DNA from: an uncultured Coprococcus sp.
GTDB taxonomy: Bacteria; Bacillota; Clostridia; Lachnospirales; Lachnospiraceae
Assembly (NCBI GenBank): GCA_947626675.1
Contig: CANQTC010000002.1
Span: forward strand, 1 to 64,000
DNA length: 64,000 nt
Reading direction: 5' to 3'
The notes under the pieces were generated by a model. The model did no database searches and was not told the origin of the DNA. It saw only the letters and a program-made list of their open reading frames with translations. The stretch's first letter is position 1, and each line of letters opens with the position of its first letter. The translations under genes and the position numbers were made by a program. Below are positions 17,565 to 27,940 of this stretch, one piece after another.

Positions 17565-20500
17565 ATGGAATTATGCCAATATCCTATAGAAGAAAATACG
17601 AGAATCTTCCATATTGAAGCAATACAGCTTCCAATCGTATACAACAAATATGGAGACCATGATTCAAATGGTCTGCTCTATGTATTAGAGGAAGATTCCG
17701 AAAGAATAAAGAGAGAGGCTCTCCGCAGATTTGAAATGAGTCCTCCGCAGCCCTATGAAGAGGTACGCCCTCTTGTTATCAGGGCAAATCTGGGCGATAC
17801 CATAAAGATACGCTTCAGACATAAACTAAAACGAAGACTTTCGATTCATGTACAGGGCCTTTCGTATGATATAAAAAACTCTGATGGTGCAAACGTGGGA
17901 TTTAATCCTGACAGCACAACAAACGAAGAAATCTGGTATACATGGTACGCCGCCGAAGAGGGTGTTTTCTTATTCCATGACATGGCAGATGCCCGAAGCA
18001 CTGAAGATGCTACAAATATTCATGGTTTGTTTGGCGCCATCATCGTAGAGCCGCCTTCGGCAATATGGACGAATCCTGAAACAGGTGAAGAGCTTGAAAG
18101 CGGACTGATGGCAGATATTTATCAGCCGGGAAAACCTGCATTTCGTGAATACAGCGTGTTCTTCCATGACGAACTGGAGATACTGAACAAAGACGGAGCG
18201 CCCCCTGTTGACCCACATACGAATCTGCCCTCGGCTACAACGGCAATCAGCTACCGTTCCGAACCAATGCGCAACCGAATGTCTATGACACATGAGCCGG
18301 CAGATTCCGGAGAAGATATCTCCATGAGTTCATGGGTATACGGAGACCCTGCACCGCCTATTCTTCATGCTTATGTAGGCGACCCTATAAAAATCAGGCT
18401 GGTTCATGGCGGAATAAAGGAAACGCATGTCTTTCATCTGCATAACCATCAATGGCGGCTTGAGTCTGAAAATCCGGTATCGACAATTCTGGATTCTATT
18501 TCCATCAGTCCGCAGGAATGTTATACTCTTGATATTTTGTATGGAGCAGGAAGTCTCAATCGTGTAATCGGTGATGTGATTTTCCATTGTCATCTCTATC
18601 CGCATTTTCATGAGGGAATGTGGACCTTACTGCGTATTCATGACCGACTTGAAGATGGTAGCGGTGAACTGCCTGATAAAACACCTGTCCCGCCGCTTCT
18701 GCCGCTTAAAGACAGGGAAGCTCCGCCCAAAAAGGATAAGCTGCATCCCGGATATCCGAATTTTATCAATGGCGAGCCGGGCGAAAGCCCTCTTCAGCCA
18801 CCTTTCGGTGTTTTGGATAAAGACGGAAACCCTATAAATGAACCTACACCGTTGGAAGAAGCTAATTTTGTGCCAAATGCCGTACCCGGCGCATTATATA
18901 CAGACACCTGCCCCTGTCATACTGCAAATGGAGAATGTTGTCAGAAAAACATAAAAATTTTTGAAATAGCTATGGTACAGGCGAAAATCACCTACAACAG
19001 CTATGGCTGGAACGACCCGCAAGGCCGCTTCTTTGTCCTTAAAGAGGAGCTGGAACGTCATGGCGGTCTTGAGGAGTATATAAAAAAGGTTGAGCAACAG
19101 AAAATACGGGTAGAGCCGCTGGTAATTCGTGCCAACGCGGGTGACTGTATTGAGCTGCATACGACAAATCTCCTGCCTGAATATATTGAGGAAAGTCCAT
19201 TCCAGCTTCGCACCAAAACAGATATCGTCGGTCATCATTTGCATCTGGTGAAATTTGATACCATTGTATCAGACGGTTCTGCCAACGGTTGGAATAATAT
19301 TGCAGGCGCAAGGAAATATGAAACACTGATTGAACGCTTTTTTGCAGACGAGGAACTGCGCACGATATTCTTCCACGACCATCTTTTTGCCAATTCCCAT
19401 CAACAGCATGGCCTGTTCGGTGCATTAATTATAGAAGAAGCGGGCGCTACCTTCCACAATCCTAAAAATGGTAAAGAACTCTGCTTCGGAACGCAGGCTG
19501 TAATAAAACGAAGAAACGGCACTTCATTTCGTGAGTTCGCATTATTTACCCACGATTTTGCACTTCTCTTTGACAAAGATGGAAACGCGCTGAATCCGCC
19601 CGCCGTACCCGGTTCGCATGACGACCCCGGCGTTATGGGCATTAACTATCGTGCCGAGCCAATGAGAGAACGTCTGCACAGAAAAGATGACCCTGCCTAC
19701 CTGTTCAGCTCATTTGTACATGGAGACCCTGCCACACCGATTTTGGAGAGCTATCCGGGTGATGAACTGATGATACGCCTTTTAGATGGCGCTCACGAGG
19801 AACAGCACGCCTTAAATATCACCGGAATGTCATGGCACCGGGAGCCTTCGGATTTAAAGTCACCGCTTACAGCATCACAAACACTGGGAATATCCGAAGC
19901 CTTTAGCCTGAATATAACAGAGCCATATGGCGCAGGTGATTATCTGTATTATTCCGGTGGTATAGACGACGCATGGCTCGGTCTATGGGGAATTATCCGC
20001 GTACACGACCGATATAAGAAAAATCTGAAACCACTATGCAAAAGAAAAAATCAAATTATGCCGCTTCCCCCTTGTCCGAAGCTTGGAGATGTTATCAGAC
20101 GTTATGAAATTGTGGCAATACAGACAAAGCTTATTTACAACCGATATGGCGATTATGACCCTGACGGTCTGGTATTTGTTCCGCTTGAAGATGCAGAGCT
20201 GGTGCTTGCGGGGAAATGCCAACCGAAACCATTGATTATACGGGCAAATACAGGCGACTGGATTGAAATAACACTTCATAATGCACTGAAACACAATGTA
20301 CCATATTATGACTACCCAAGAGTACCGCTTGATGAAAAGCATACCCCTTCAACGCGCGTTTCGCTGAATCCGCAATTTTTGCAATATGATGCGGCGAATG
20401 ATTCCGGAATAAACGTGGGATATAATCCAAAGGAACAGACCGTAGGAATCGGTGAAAGCCGCCGCTATCTCTGGCATGCTGACCGCGAGTACGGTGCATG

Positions 20501-21236
20501 TATCCTACAGTCCTTTGGCGATATGAGAAACCATCGTTATCATGGTCTGTTCGGTGCGGTGATTGTTGAACCTGCCGGAGCAAAATGGTACAGGAATTTT
20601 TCACTAAAGCGTGATGACTTTGCAGAACAGACCGTTGTAACCGCTCCCGGTATGGAGAGTTTCCGGGAATTTGTCTTATTTATACAAAACGGAATAAGAC
20701 TGCTTGATACAGAAGGCAACATTATTAAAACAGCGTCAGGCGATGCGGAAGAGCCTTTAGATGCAGAGGACACAGGAGAAAAGGGCTATAATTACCGTTC
20801 CGAACGTTTTGCCAACCGCCTGAAAAACGATAAACGTATATGGAAGGTCTTTAGCAGTAAAGTTCATGGCGAACCGTCAACACCGCTGTTTAAGGCTTAT
20901 TCAGGCGACAGGGTAATCTTCCGTACCATGATGCCTGCTGACAAACCGAGAAATACCTCCCTTGCAATACATGGGCATCTGTGGAAGGAACAGCCACAAG
21001 ACCCGTTTTCAAGAACAATTCCGATACAGGGAGCTATCAGTATCGGCAACAAATTTGATATGGAGTTAAAAGACGGCGCTTCCTGCCCTGGTGATTATCT
21101 ATATCGTTCCGGCAGCTTTGCCTGGGATGTAGAGTCCGGCATGTGGGGCATCTTCAGAGTACTGAAACGCTCGCTTGGCTGCAAATGCAGAGATGCCTGC
21201 GGCAAAATCAAGTGCCGCTTAAGCAGGAAAAAATAG
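17565..21236 (+). CDS. Large three-unit multicopper oxidase, MnxG-like
   Basis: 1223 aa; three internal units (HIEAIQLPIVYNKYGDHD / FEIAMVQAKITYNSYGWND / YEIVAIQTKLIYNRYGDYD); HVFHLHNHQW, VIFHCHLYPHFHEGM, HHLHLVKFD, FFHDHLF copper-ligand motifs. Confidence 0.85.
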   Translation: MELCQYPIEENTRIFHIEAIQLPIVYNKYGDHDSNGLLYVLEEDSERIKREALRRFEMSPPQPYEEVRPLVIRANLGDTIKIRFRHKLKRRLSIHVQGLSYDIKNSDGANVGFNPDSTTNEEIWYTWYAAEEGVFLFHDMADARSTEDATNIHGLFGAIIVEPPSAIWTNPETGEELESGLMADIYQPGKPAFREYSVFFHDELEILNKDGAPPVDPHTNLPSATTAISYRSEPMRNRMSMTHEPADSGEDISMSSWVYGDPAPPILHAYVGDPIKIRLVHGGIKETHVFHLHNHQWRLESENPVSTILDSISISPQECYTLDILYGAGSLNRVIGDVIFHCHLYPHFHEGMWTLLRIHDRLEDGSGELPDKTPVPPLLPLKDREAPPKKDKLHPGYPNFINGEPGESPLQPPFGVLDKDGNPINEPTPLEEANFVPNAVPGALYTDTCPCHTANGECCQKNIKIFEIAMVQAKITYNSYGWNDPQGRFFVLKEELERHGGLEEYIKKVEQQKIRVEPLVIRANAGDCIELHTTNLLPEYIEESPFQLRTKTDIVGHHLHLVKFDTIVSDGSANGWNNIAGARKYETLIERFFADEELRTIFFHDHLFANSHQQHGLFGALIIEEAGATFHNPKNGKELCFGTQAVIKRRNGTSFREFALFTHDFALLFDKDGNALNPPAVPGSHDDPGVMGINYRAEPMRERLHRKDDPAYLFSSFVHGDPATPILESYPGDELMIRLLDGAHEEQHALNITGMSWHREPSDLKSPLTASQTLGISEAFSLNITEPYGAGDYLYYSGGIDDAWLGLWGIIRVHDRYKKNLKPLCKRKNQIMPLPPCPKLGDVIRRYEIVAIQTKLIYNRYGDYDPDGLVFVPLEDAELVLAGKCQPKPLIIRANTGDWIEITLHNALKHNVPYYDYPRVPLDEKHTPSTRVSLNPQFLQYDAANDSGINVGYNPKEQTVGIGESRRYLWHADREYGACILQSFGDMRNHRYHGLFGAVIVEPAGAKWYRNFSLKRDDFAEQTVVTAPGMESFREFVLFIQNGIRLLDTEGNIIKTASGDAEEPLDAEDTGEKGYNYRSERFANRLKNDKRIWKVFSSKVHGEPSTPLFKAYSGDRVIFRTMMPADKPRNTSLAIHGHLWKEQPQDPFSRTIPIQGAISIGNKFDMELKDGASCPGDYLYRSGSFAWDVESGMWGIFRVLKRSLGCKCRDACGKIKCRLSRKK

Positions 21237-21259
21237 ATAAATATCGCTAAATGCTTCAC

Positions 21260-21298
21260 CGGGGCTGTAAAAAAATTCAGAATTTTTTTACAGCCCCG
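21260..21298. terminator. Bidirectional terminator between convergent MCO and ecfT
   Basis: Perfect 19-nt arms CGGGGCTGTAAAAAAATTC-A-GAATTTTTTTACAGCCCCG. Confidence 0.9.
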
Positions 21299-21362
21299 AA
21301 ACATATTATCAAATTAAATAGCTATAATTACATCAGAAGAAACATAGCATTTGAATATATGA

Positions 21363-22163
21363 TTAAAAACAAAATCGATGCGCAACAATAACAACTGTAT
21401 ATAAAAGCATTATTATATAAGCAAAATAATCTTCTTTTTCATATTTGAGAGGAGTCATTCTGCTTCTCCCCTCTCCTCCATGAAAACATCTTGCATCCAT
21501 CGCTTCTGCCAAATCGGCAGCACGTCTTATCGCAGAAACAAACAGCGGAATAAATACAGGCGTATAACTTTTTATCCTTTTCAATATATTTCCACTCTCA
21601 AAGTCCGCTCCTCTTGAAAGCTGCGCCTTCATGATTTTATCAAGCTCCTCCATGAATACAGGTATAAACCGAAGTGCGATTGTAAGCATCATCGCAAGCT
21701 CTGCCACAGGAACTTTAAATACCTTTAGAAAGCCAAGCGCCGCTTCCAGACCTGCCGCAAGGCTCATCGGCATCGTTGTATAGGTCATCACAGCCGAACC
21801 AAGTATCAGATATACCAGTCTGACCGTAACCTTTATCGTTGTATACAGGCTTCCCGTTGTTATATGAAGCTTCCATACCGTAAACAGTATATCCCCTGAA
21901 CCGTTAAACAGGCTGAATAATGCGGTGAACGCAATAAAAATCCATACCACCTTCAGTCCCCTTACCATATAAGTAAACGGAACTTTAGCCAAGCCTATAT
22001 AAACAGCAAGAAATGCCGTAGCAGCTATCAGCATATACAAATCATCACAAAAAAACAATGTTATTGCATATACCAATGTTATAAAAAGCTTACTTCTTGC
22101 ATCTAATCTGTGTATCAGAGATGTTGCATTATAATATTGTCCTATCGTAATATCCCTAATCAT
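21363..22163 (-). CDS. ecfT: Energy-coupling factor transporter transmembrane protein
   Basis: MIRDITIGQYYNATSLIHRLDARSKL...; start after AGGAGA. Confidence 0.92.
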   Translation of the reverse strand: MIRDITIGQYYNATSLIHRLDARSKLFITLVYAITLFFCDDLYMLIAATAFLAVYIGLAKVPFTYMVRGLKVVWIFIAFTALFSLFNGSGDILFTVWKLHITTGSLYTTIKVTVRLVYLILGSAVMTYTTMPMSLAAGLEAALGFLKVFKVPVAELAMMLTIALRFIPVFMEELDKIMKAQLSRGADFESGNILKRIKSYTPVFIPLFVSAIRRAADLAEAMDARCFHGGEGRSRMTPLKYEKEDYFAYIIMLLYTVVIVAHRFCF

Positions 22164-22194
22164 ATCTTCTCCTGCCAAAACGCACAAATCATTA

Positions 22195-24024
22195 TCATTC
22201 ACCGATGTGTGTCTTTATTTCATTTACAACAGCTTCCAACTTGTTAGAAACAAGCGCCATTTCCGGCTTCATTTTTTGTTTAAATATATACATATCCGGA
22301 AGCGCAAGCTTATTTTCAGTGACAAACAGTTCATCAGCAAATGCCATATCCGGGTTTCCGTCAAATACAATGCAGCCGCTATTCATAACAATAAGTCTGT
22401 CAGCCACCTCATATACGTCATTCATGTCATGTGAAACCAATATGACCGTTGCATTTTCCCTGTTCTTAAAATCATTGATACACTGAAACAGCATATTTTT
22501 CCCCTCAAAATCCAAGCCTGCAACCGGTTCATCTAAAATCAGGATTTCAGGCTTATATGCCAATATTCCCGCCAAAGCAACGCGTTTCTTTTGCCCACCT
22601 GACAGTTCAAACGGTGATGCGGTAAAGTATTTCTCATCAATTCCTGTAATGCTTAATGCCTCTCTTGCCGCAAGCTCCGCCTGAGCTTTATCCATGCCAA
22701 AATTCTTTGGGCCATACATTACATCTTTCAGAACCGTATCCTCAAATAACTGATATTCAGGGTATTGAAATACAAAGCCGATTTTCCGCCGAAGCGCTTT
22801 CAGATTTCTTGTATTCACAACATCAATTCCTGAAACTACAAGCTTTCCTGATACAGGTCTGATTAATCCGTTCAACATCTGCAAAAGGGTACTTTTTCCT
22901 GAGCCTGTATGACCTGCTATGGCAACGATTTCCCCTCTCCTTACGGAAAAGGAAACATCTTTTACAGCACAGACAGATGTGTCACCTTTATTATAGGTAT
23001 ATGAAACATTTTCAGCCTGGATAATTGCAGTATCCTTTTCATAATTATCCATATGAATAACTGCCGCACCTTTTTCTAAATTATCCACATGCTTAAACGG
23101 CTTGGCTTTAAGATATTTCTTTAATGCCGCTGCCAGTTTGTCAAAAGCGTTCTCTCCGGCAGCCATATCTCCGCTTCCAATTCCAAATTCATTTCCGGCT
23201 TCAATTCCGCTTTCAATGCTGCCTTCAAAGCAAGAGCTGCTGAAATTCAATTCATCCGCTAATCTGTATACAAATGGTATCTCAATGCCATACAACTTAA
23301 GCTGTGCGGCTTTTTCCAAAAGAAGCTCCTGCGGCTTTTTGCAAAGCTTTACGCTTCCCTCCGACATCACATAAATATTATCTGCATAAAGCGCTTCCTT
23401 CATCTTATGCGTGATAAAAATAATCGTTATTTTTTGTTCCCTGTTCAGCCTTAAGGCAAGATTTAAAATATCCCTTGCGCCTGCCGGCTCAAGCATAGAG
23501 GTTGCCTCATCAAATACAATACAGGAAGGCCGCATCGCCATCACAGAAGCAATCGCCAAACGCTGCTTTTGTCCACCACTTAACATTGAAGTATTTCTGT
23601 CTATGTAAGCGGACATTCCTGTAAGTTCAAGCGCATGATGTACTTCCTTCCATATTTTTTCGGATTCCATACCGATATTTTCCAGTCCAAATCCAACGTC
23701 TTCCGATACGGAATTGCCAACTATCTGATTGTCAGGGTTTTGAAACACCATACCAACCTTTTTTCTGATATCTAAAAGATTGGCTTCATCAGCCGCATCT
23801 TTTCCGGCTATAATCACGCTGCCTTCATCGGCTGAAAGCAATCCATTCATATGTCTTGCTAAAGTCGATTTTCCAGAGCCATTCCTGCCCATAATGGCAA
23901 TAATGCTTCCTTTATCAGCCATAATGTCCGCATCCTTCACAGCAAAATGCTCACCGATAACATTTCCGTCAGAATCCTTTATATTAAATTTGTGTGATAA
24001 CTGCTTAATATCTATAAAAGCCAT
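22195..24024 (-). CDS. Fused energy-coupling factor ATPase (EcfA1-EcfA2 in one polypeptide)
   Basis: Two ABC cassettes: MGRNGSGKST...LSGGQKQRLAIA and AGHTGSGKST...LSGGQKKRVALA in 609 aa. Confidence 0.92.
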   Translation of the reverse strand: MAFIDIKQLSHKFNIKDSDGNVIGEHFAVKDADIMADKGSIIAIMGRNGSGKSTLARHMNGLLSADEGSVIIAGKDAADEANLLDIRKKVGMVFQNPDNQIVGNSVSEDVGFGLENIGMESEKIWKEVHHALELTGMSAYIDRNTSMLSGGQKQRLAIASVMAMRPSCIVFDEATSMLEPAGARDILNLALRLNREQKITIIFITHKMKEALYADNIYVMSEGSVKLCKKPQELLLEKAAQLKLYGIEIPFVYRLADELNFSSSCFEGSIESGIEAGNEFGIGSGDMAAGENAFDKLAAALKKYLKAKPFKHVDNLEKGAAVIHMDNYEKDTAIIQAENVSYTYNKGDTSVCAVKDVSFSVRRGEIVAIAGHTGSGKSTLLQMLNGLIRPVSGKLVVSGIDVVNTRNLKALRRKIGFVFQYPEYQLFEDTVLKDVMYGPKNFGMDKAQAELAAREALSITGIDEKYFTASPFELSGGQKKRVALAGILAYKPEILILDEPVAGLDFEGKNMLFQCINDFKNRENATVILVSHDMNDVYEVADRLIVMNSGCIVFDGNPDMAFADELFVTENKLALPDMYIFKQKMKPEMALVSNKLEAVVNEIKTHIGE

Positions 24025-24103
24025 CTTTCAAGCTCCCTTACAAACAAAACTCTACTGTCGCAACGATTCCGTTCATTGCCACAAGCAACGCAAATTAACA
24101 TAG

Positions 24104-24148
24104 GCAAAAAAAGGGCTGAAAGCACAATATTTTTGTACTAACAGCCCT
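24104..24148 (-). terminator. Terminator after rplQ
   Basis: Minus strand AGGGCTG...CAGCCCT followed by T-run. Confidence 0.85.
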
Positions 24149-24163
24149 CTTTTTATGTTGTAA

Positions 24164-24700
24164 TTAAACTAACTCAAGAACAACTTCCATAGCCTGGTCA
24201 CCTTTACGCTGACCAATCTTGATAATTCTTGTATAACCACCGTTACGACCTGCATACTTTGTACCATACTCGTCAAATAACTTTGCAGTTAAATCAACCT
24301 TCTTTGTACCGGCTTTTTTACCGGCAGCTTCTGTAGGTACCTCTACTACAGGATATAATACCTTAAGCATTTCTCTTCTTGCATGAAGTCTTGATGGCTG
24401 GTCTTTCTTAACCTTCTTCTCAACTGTGTCATATACAGTAACTTTCTTACCGTCTACAACCTCTTTCACTCTCTTGCCATCTTTGTCTTTCTTTGCAACC
24501 TTAGCCATTACAGTAACTTCATCATAGTTATCCTTTTCCTTAACGGCTAATGTAATAAGCTTTTCTGCAATCTTAACAACTTCCTTAGCTCTTGCTTCTG
24601 TTGTCTTAATCTTGCCATGATATAATAACTGTGTTACCTGATTACGAAGCAATGCCTTTCTCTGTGCGCTTGCTTTTCCAAGTTTTCTATACTTTGCCAT
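24164..24700 (-). CDS. rplQ: 50S ribosomal protein L17 (long form)
   Basis: MAKYRKLGKASAQRKALLRNQVTQLLYHGKIKTTEARAKEV... Confidence 0.95.
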   Translation of the reverse strand: MAKYRKLGKASAQRKALLRNQVTQLLYHGKIKTTEARAKEVVKIAEKLITLAVKEKDNYDEVTVMAKVAKKDKDGKRVKEVVDGKKVTVYDTVEKKVKKDQPSRLHARREMLKVLYPVVEVPTEAAGKKAGTKKVDLTAKLFDEYGTKYAGRNGGYTRIIKIGQRKGDQAMEVVLELV

Positions 24701-24771
24701 GTTTTTATTTCCTCCTTACCCTATCGGGTCTTCACTGTGCCTACTATTCTTCAGCGTGAGTGGTATCTGTA

Positions 24772-25728
24772 TTAGTCATCATTTGCATTCAGGGATAAAC
24801 CTAATTCTTTCAGCTTTGCTAATACTTCATCTAATGATTTACGACCGAGGTTACGAACCTTCATCATATCCTCAGGAGTCTTATTAATTAATTCTTCAAC
24901 GGTATTGATTCCGGCTCTCTTTAAGCAGTTGTATGAACGAACTGATAATTCAAGTTCATCAATATTCATCTCAAGAACTTTTTCCTTTTCGTCTGTTGTG
25001 CTTTCAACCATAACATCAACGGATTTCGCATTTTCTGATAAATCAACGAAAAGATTTAAGTGCTCTACAAGTACCCTTGCTGCAAGACTTACAGCTTCGT
25101 CTGGAGCTAATGCGCCATTTGTAAATACATCAAGCGTCAGCTTATCATAATCTGTAACCTGACCGACACGAGTATTCTGTACTGTAAGATTTACTCTTTC
25201 TACTGGTGTATATATTGAATCGATAGCGATAACATCTATTGGCGCTTCAGCTTCTTTATTCTTATCTGAACCAACGTAACCACGACCATTTCCAATCGTA
25301 AGTTCCATCTCAAGCTTTGCATCCGGTCCGCTTAAATTAGCAATTACCAAATCCGGATTTATAATCTCTAAATCACCATCTACATGTATATCTGATGCTT
25401 TTACAACGCGTTCACCACTAACATCTATATATGCCTGCTTCGTTTCGCGTGTAAGTGAGTTATTTTTAATAACAAGTGATTTGATGTTCATGATAAGCTC
25501 TGTAACATCTTCCTTTACACCAGGAATTGAGCTGAACTCGTGTAAAACACCTTTTATCTTAACATGTGTTACAGCCGAACCTGGTAATGAAGAAAGCATA
25601 ATTCTTCTAAGCGAATTACCAAGCGTTGTACCATAACCTCTCTCTAAAGGCTCTACTACAAATCTGCCATACTTGTCATCATCTGAAATCTCAGCTATCT
25701 CAATTTTGGGTTTCTCAAACTCAAACAT
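24772..25728 (-). CDS. rpoA: DNA-directed RNA polymerase subunit alpha
   Basis: [28 protein letters not shown]; alpha-[21 protein letters not shown]. Confidence 0.97.
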   Translation of the reverse strand: MFEFEKPKIEIAEISDDDKYGRFVVEPLERGYGTTLGNSLRRIMLSSLPGSAVTHVKIKGVLHEFSSIPGVKEDVTELIMNIKSLVIKNNSLTRETKQAYIDVSGERVVKASDIHVDGDLEIINPDLVIANLSGPDAKLEMELTIGNGRGYVGSDKNKEAEAPIDVIAIDSIYTPVERVNLTVQNTRVGQVTDYDKLTLDVFTNGALAPDEAVSLAARVLVEHLNLFVDLSENAKSVDVMVESTTDEKEKVLEMNIDELELSVRSYNCLKRAGINTVEELINKTPEDMMKVRNLGRKSLDEVLAKLKELGLSLNANDD

Positions 25729-25781
25729 TCAAGCCCCTCCTTTATGGGTATTTAACTGCTACACTCCAGTAATACCAGTTA

Positions 25782-26375
25782 TTACTTAGAATATAACTCG
25801 ACAATAAGGGTCTCATTTACAGGAACATCAATCTGCTCTCTATTTGGCTTCTCAACAACTTCTCCTGAAAGATTTTCTCTGTCAGCAGTAAGCCATCCCG
25901 GAACAAGATGTCCTTCTGTTGCTGCCATTATATCCTTATATCTCTGAAGAGACTTGCTCTTCTCTCTGATTTCAATCTTATCACCAGGCTTAACTGAGTA
26001 TGATGGAATATTAACTTTCTTACCATTTACAAGAACATGCTTATGGTCAACAATCTGTCTTGCTTCTCTTCTTGTTCTTGCAAATCCTAATCTGAATATT
26101 ACATTATCAAGTCTTAACTCAAGTAATGTCATAAGGTTAGGACCTGTTAAACCTTTCTGCTGTTCTGCCTTAGCATAAAGATTACGGAAAGGCTTCTCTA
26201 ATACGCCGTAGATGAATTTTGCCTTCTGCTTTTCACGAAGCTGAAGTCCATATTCACTCATCTTCTTGTTCGCTCTTGTTGATTTTCTTCTTGATTTCTT
26301 ATCTATTCCGAGATACATTGGCTCCATGCCTAAAGATCTGCATCTCTTAAGAACTGGGGTTCTATCTACTGCCAT
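25782..26375 (-). CDS. rpsD: 30S ribosomal protein S4
   Basis: S4 domain [39 protein letters not shown]. Confidence 0.97.
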   Translation of the reverse strand: MAVDRTPVLKRCRSLGMEPMYLGIDKKSRRKSTRANKKMSEYGLQLREKQKAKFIYGVLEKPFRNLYAKAEQQKGLTGPNLMTLLELRLDNVIFRLGFARTRREARQIVDHKHVLVNGKKVNIPSYSVKPGDKIEIREKSKSLQRYKDIMAATEGHLVPGWLTADRENLSGEVVEKPNREQIDVPVNETLIVELYSK

Positions 26376-26394
26376 CTTGTCTTGTACCTCCTAA

Positions 26395-26790
26395 TTATAC
26401 TCTTCTTCTTTTTGGTGGACGGCATCCGTTATGTGGTACCGGTGTTACGTCTCTGATACTTACTACATCTATTCCACAAGCTGAAAGCGCACGAATTGCT
26501 GCCTCTCTTCCTGAACCAGGACCTTTTACCATAACATCAACTGTCTTCAAACCGTAAGGTGCAGCAGCTTTTGCAGCCGTCTCTGCAGCCATCTGAGCAG
26601 CATATGGAGTTGACTTCTTAGAACCTTTAAATCCTAAACCACCTGCGCTTGCCCATGAAAGAGCATTACCTTCAGCGTCTGTTAATGTAACGATTGTATT
26701 ATTGAAAGATGACTGAATATGTGCCTGTCCATGCTGAACACTTTTTCTGACACGCTTCTTAGTCACTTTTTTAGTAGCCTGTTTAGCCAT
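26395..26790 (-). CDS. rpsK: 30S ribosomal protein S11
   Basis: [44 protein letters not shown]. Confidence 0.97.
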   Translation of the reverse strand: MAKQATKKVTKKRVRKSVQHGQAHIQSSFNNTIVTLTDAEGNALSWASAGGLGFKGSKKSTPYAAQMAAETAAKAAAPYGLKTVDVMVKGPGSGREAAIRALSACGIDVVSIRDVTPVPHNGCRPPKRRRV

Positions 26791-26851
26791 TAACTTAAAC
26801 CTCCTATGGTTTTTTCAAAATTAAACAAATGTATATTGTTCTATCTAAAAA

Positions 26852-27220
26852 TTATTTCTTCTTATTTGCTACTGTCTTCTTAGGACCTTTACGAGTTCTA
26901 GCGTTTGTCTTTGTCTTCTGACCACGAACCGGAAGCCCCTGTCTGTGACGCTTGCCACGATAGCAGGCAATTTCCTGTAAACGCTTAATATTAAGAGCTA
27001 CTTCTCTACGTAAATCTCCTTCAACAGTCTGTGTTGCATTGATGACTTCACTGATTCTTCTTACTTCATCATCAGTTAAGTCAGCGCAACGTGTGTCAGG
27101 ATTAACATTTGCTTCCTTAAGAATACGCTGTGATGATGGTAAACCTATACCATATACATAAGTAAGTCCAATCTCAACGCGCTTCTCTCTTGGTAAATCA
27201 ACACCTGAAATACGAGCCAT
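26852..27220 (-). CDS. rpsM: 30S ribosomal protein S13
   Basis: [26 protein letters not shown]; start corrected from longer ORF. Confidence 0.97.
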   Translation of the reverse strand: MARISGVDLPREKRVEIGLTYVYGIGLPSSQRILKEANVNPDTRCADLTDDEVRRISEVINATQTVEGDLRREVALNIKRLQEIACYRGKRHRQGLPVRGQKTKTNARTRKGPKKTVANKKK

Positions 27221-27410
27221 TCTAATTAACCTCCGTAAAAATTCTTCTTGTTTGGCGATTATCCCGGCATATCCTGATGCGTCCGCAACAGGGTGAAATG
27301 CATATGCCGACAGTCCTGCAACCATAATAATTTCTATATTTTTACTAGCATATACACGATATGCTACAGCCGCTTTTAAATAATACAACACATCAAATGT
27401 GTTGACGCAC

Positions 27411-27454
27411 AAAAAACAAGGTACCACTCCTGATGGGCTATCATCTAAGTACCT
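27411..27454 (-). terminator. Terminator/attenuator between rpmJ and rpsM
   Basis: Minus strand AGGTAC...GTACCT-TG-TTTTTT with inner GATG...CATC. Confidence 0.6.
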
Positions 27455-27468
27455 CATTCCTTTTTTGA

Positions 27469-27582
27469 TTAGCCTTGACGCTGTTTGTGCTTTGGATTTT
27501 CGCAGATTACTCTAACGATACCTTTTCTCTTGATAACTTTGCACTTATCGCATATAGGCTTTACTGATGCTCTAACCTTCAT
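27469..27582 (-). CDS. rpmJ: 50S ribosomal protein L36
   Basis: Not in ORF track (<60 aa): [37 protein letters not shown]. Confidence 0.95.
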   Translation of the reverse strand: MKVRASVKPICDKCKVIKRKGIVRVICENPKHKQRQG

Positions 27583-27681
27583 TAGAAAATCTCCTTTCAA
27601 AAAAAGTCCGCTACAAATACGCATTTTAACATCTTATATGATAAAATGCAATAGCAAAATTAATAAATATTGGTATTTTTC

Positions 27682-27900
27682 TTATTTATCTCTCCATACG
27701 ATTCTTCCTTTTGTTAAGTCGTATGGTGACAATTCAATCGTTACCTTGTCACCCGGAAGAATTTTGATATAGTTCATTCTAAGCTTTCCGCTGATGTGAG
27801 CAAGCACCTTATGTCCATTTTCGATTTCTACCTGAAACATTGCATTCGGAAGCTTTTCAAGGACTGTTCCTTCTACTTCAATTACATCTGCCTTTGACAT
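27682..27900 (-). CDS. infA: Translation initiation factor IF-1
   Basis: [53 protein letters not shown]. Confidence 0.97.
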   Translation of the reverse strand: MSKADVIEVEGTVLEKLPNAMFQVEIENGHKVLAHISGKLRMNYIKILPGDKVTIELSPYDLTKGRIVWRDK

Positions 27901-27940
27901 TTTTAATCCTCCTACCAACTTATCAGTTTTATGGTGAACA

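Noticed and set aside
17970-20773. Several minus-strand ORFs of 77-128 aa inside the multicopper oxidase gene
   Set aside because: Shadow ORFs within a long, well supported coding sequence.
26852-27457. N-terminally extended 201-aa form of S13
   Set aside because: Standard S13 start (MARISG) at 27220 has a good RBS; the extension is the rpmJ-rpsM leader.
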